From Candidatus Latescibacteria bacterium 4484_107 (lineage in GTDB: Bacteria; Latescibacterota; 4484-107): a DNA stretch of 7,079 nucleotides. The notes beneath the pieces are model-generated. The model was not told the origin of the DNA. It worked only from the letters and a program-made list of their open reading frames with translations, and ran no database searches. This document shows, in pieces, positions 6,069 to 7,079 of this stretch; the stretch's first letter is position 1; each line of letters opens with the position of its first letter. Position numbers and translations under genes: made by a program. The stretch covers positions 1 to 7,079 of the forward strand of contig MVCQ01000072.1 of the NCBI GenBank assembly GCA_002059205.1, given 5' to 3'.

Positions 6069-6521
6069 ATGGCGGATTTTTACGGCAAACACGACAATGT
6101 GATTGATCCCAAAGGACGGCTCTATGTGCCCGCGGCCTTTCGGAAGGCGCTTCCGGAAGAAGCCAACGATACGTTTGTGGTGACGCGTGGCTTAGACGGT
6201 TGTCTGTCGGTGTATGGGTTGGATGACTGGAATCGGGTCAAGGACGGATTGCGGCGTCTTTCCTCGACAAAGAAGAATGATCGTCAGTTTATACGCCTTC
6301 TCCTCTCTCAGGCTGCGCAGACCAAAGTGGATCGCCAGGGACGGATCGCGATTCCCAAGAATCTATTGGAGATAGCGGGCATCGAGGATCAGGCCACGGC
6401 AATCGGGGTGTTGGGCAAGTTCGAGTTGTGGAATCCGGAGCGATACGAGCAGTACATGCAAGACGCGGACGAACACTTCGCGGAAACGGCGGAAAACATT
6501 GGAATCGAAAACCTCCTTTGA
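6069..6521 (+). CDS. mraZ: Transcriptional regulator MraZ of the division/cell-wall cluster
   Basis: A 150-residue DNA-binding protein with two SpoVT-AbrB-type half domains, each with its signature: DPKGRLYVPAAFR (13-25) and DRQGRIAIPKNLLE (88-101). GLDGCLSVY (41-49) and the GKFELW segment (116-121) are also standard for MraZ, and the length is normal. In E. coli it forms a ring-shaped oligomer and represses the dcw cluster from its own promoter. Here the start ATG has GAGGAAA (6057-6063) five bases upstream. The predicted promoter and a phased GTGG box array lie about 270-300 bp upstream, so autoregulation is likely. rsmH follows at once, overlapping its 3' end if the TTG start is right. No unusual residue or truncation is seen. 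Confidence 0.97.
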   Translation: MADFYGKHDNVIDPKGRLYVPAAFRKALPEEANDTFVVTRGLDGCLSVYGLDDWNRVKDGLRRLSSTKKNDRQFIRLLLSQAAQTKVDRQGRIAIPKNLLEIAGIEDQATAIGVLGKFELWNPERYEQYMQDADEHFAETAENIGIENLL

Positions 6522-7079
6522 TCACAGATGTGGGGGTCGTTCCCGCTACCATCTCCCGGTGATGCGGGAGGAGGTAGTCGGCCACTGGATGACGGACGGG
6601 GATGGCATCTATGTGGACGCTACCGTGGGAGGAGGAGGGCACGCGGAGGCGCTGTTGGATCGTCTGACGGAGCAGGGGCGTTTGATCGGCATGGATCGGG
6701 ATGAGGAAGCGCTTGCGGAGGCGGCGGAGCGTCTGCGGCGATTCGGGGATCGCGTGGTCCTGAAACGCGCCCCTTTTTCGGAGATGGGAACAATGTTGAA
6801 GGAATTGGAAATCGGGGAAGTATCCGGCGTGTTGTTCGATCTCGGTGTTTCTTCTCATCAGATAGATCGCGCCGGACGGGGATTCAGCTATAGGCAGGAT
6901 GGGCCCCTGGATATGCGCATGGGGCAAACGGAGCGCACTCGGACCGCGGCGGATGTGGTGAACAGCTATTCGGAGCAGGCGCTTTTCGATGTGTTCCGTG
7001 GTTACGGGGAGGAGCGATGGTCGCGTCGGATCGCACGCAGGATCTGCGCGCTTCGCAACAAGAGCCCTTTCGAGCGCAC
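6499..7079 (+). CDS. rsmH: 16S rRNA (cytosine(1402)-N(4))-methyltransferase RsmH, 5' part (runs off the window)
   Basis: SAM-dependent enzyme (formerly MraW) that N4-methylates C1402 in the decoding centre of 16S rRNA; usually second in the dcw cluster after mraZ, as here. About 193 residues are visible of roughly 300 expected. Motifs, numbered from the TTG: YHLPVMREEV (17-26), the family's opening; SAM-binding DATVGGGGH (40-48); acidic strand end GMDRDEEAL (64-72); catalytic-side motif LFDLGVSSHQID (112-123) with RGFSYRQDGPLDMRM (127-141); then TAADVVNSYSE and YGEERWSRRIARRI. There is no ATG or GTG in frame between the mraZ region and the YHLPVM motif. The first ATG in frame (6562) would cut into that motif. 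The TTG at 6499, overlapping mraZ by 23 bp with a weak purine-rich GGCGGA before it, is the best start I can find; translational coupling to mraZ would fit. Function is secure, the start is not. Confidence 0.93.
   Translation, partial: MESKTSFDHRCGGRSRYHLPVMREEVVGHWMTDGDGIYVDATVGGGGHAEALLDRLTEQGRLIGMDRDEEALAEAAERLRRFGDRVVLKRAPFSEMGTMLKELEIGEVSGVLFDLGVSSHQIDRAGRGFSYRQDGPLDMRMGQTERTRTAADVVNSYSEQALFDVFRGYGEERWSRRIARRICALRNKSPFER

Noticed and set aside
6289..6927. 212-codon minus-strand open frame over the end of mraZ and rsmH
   Set aside because: It lies opposite clear RsmH motifs; the true gene is on the plus strand and continues beyond the window.

Overview
The window looks like chromosomal DNA from a Gram-negative (two-membrane) bacterium. 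It has a LolA-type periplasmic protein, an alanine racemase for cell-wall precursors and the start of a division/cell-wall (dcw) cluster. The secreted peptidase ends in a YPNPF/FlgD-like C-terminal domain, a style common in the Bacteroidetes/FCB group and related candidate phyla. The phylum cannot be fixed from this sequence, so that placement is a guess. Coding DNA is fairly GC-rich. The 654-bp divergent intergenic region is clearly AT-rich in its middle.

Layout. Positions 24-5414 carry four genes on the minus strand, in transcription order alr (alanine racemase), folC (folylpolyglutamate/dihydrofolate synthase), a LolA-family periplasmic protein, and a secreted subtilisin-family serine peptidase. 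Gaps between them are 106, 84 and 68 bp with no convincing terminator, so they may be one transcription unit starting from a TATAAT box just upstream of alr. An ATG directly after the peptidase stop codon may begin a further gene that leaves the window at its left edge. Positions 6069-7079 carry mraZ and the 5' part of rsmH (mraW) on the plus strand, the usual first two genes of a dcw cluster.

The intergenic region 5415-6068 holds most of the regulatory signal. A good sigma-70-type promoter (TTGACT, 16 bp, TATTAT) is followed directly by three GTGG boxes, plus a fourth degenerate ATGG, spaced exactly 10 bp apart. This matches the operator architecture known for MraZ, so mraZ probably autoregulates the cluster. 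About 270 bp of leader follow, with several inverted repeats and purine-rich octamer repeats. A second repeat type, heptamer arrays in opposite orientations that can fold on each other, lies between folC and alr.

How the genes relate: alr supplies D-alanine for peptidoglycan, and mraZ/rsmH begin the cluster that usually encodes peptidoglycan synthesis and division proteins. folC is folate housekeeping. The LolA-like protein and the peptidase act outside the cytoplasm. I see no defence system, mobile element, CRISPR array, tRNA or rRNA, and no clearly new multi-gene system. The items most worth a second look are the MraZ box array, the inverted heptamer arrays, the non-ATG start of rsmH, and the domain make-up of the peptidase.
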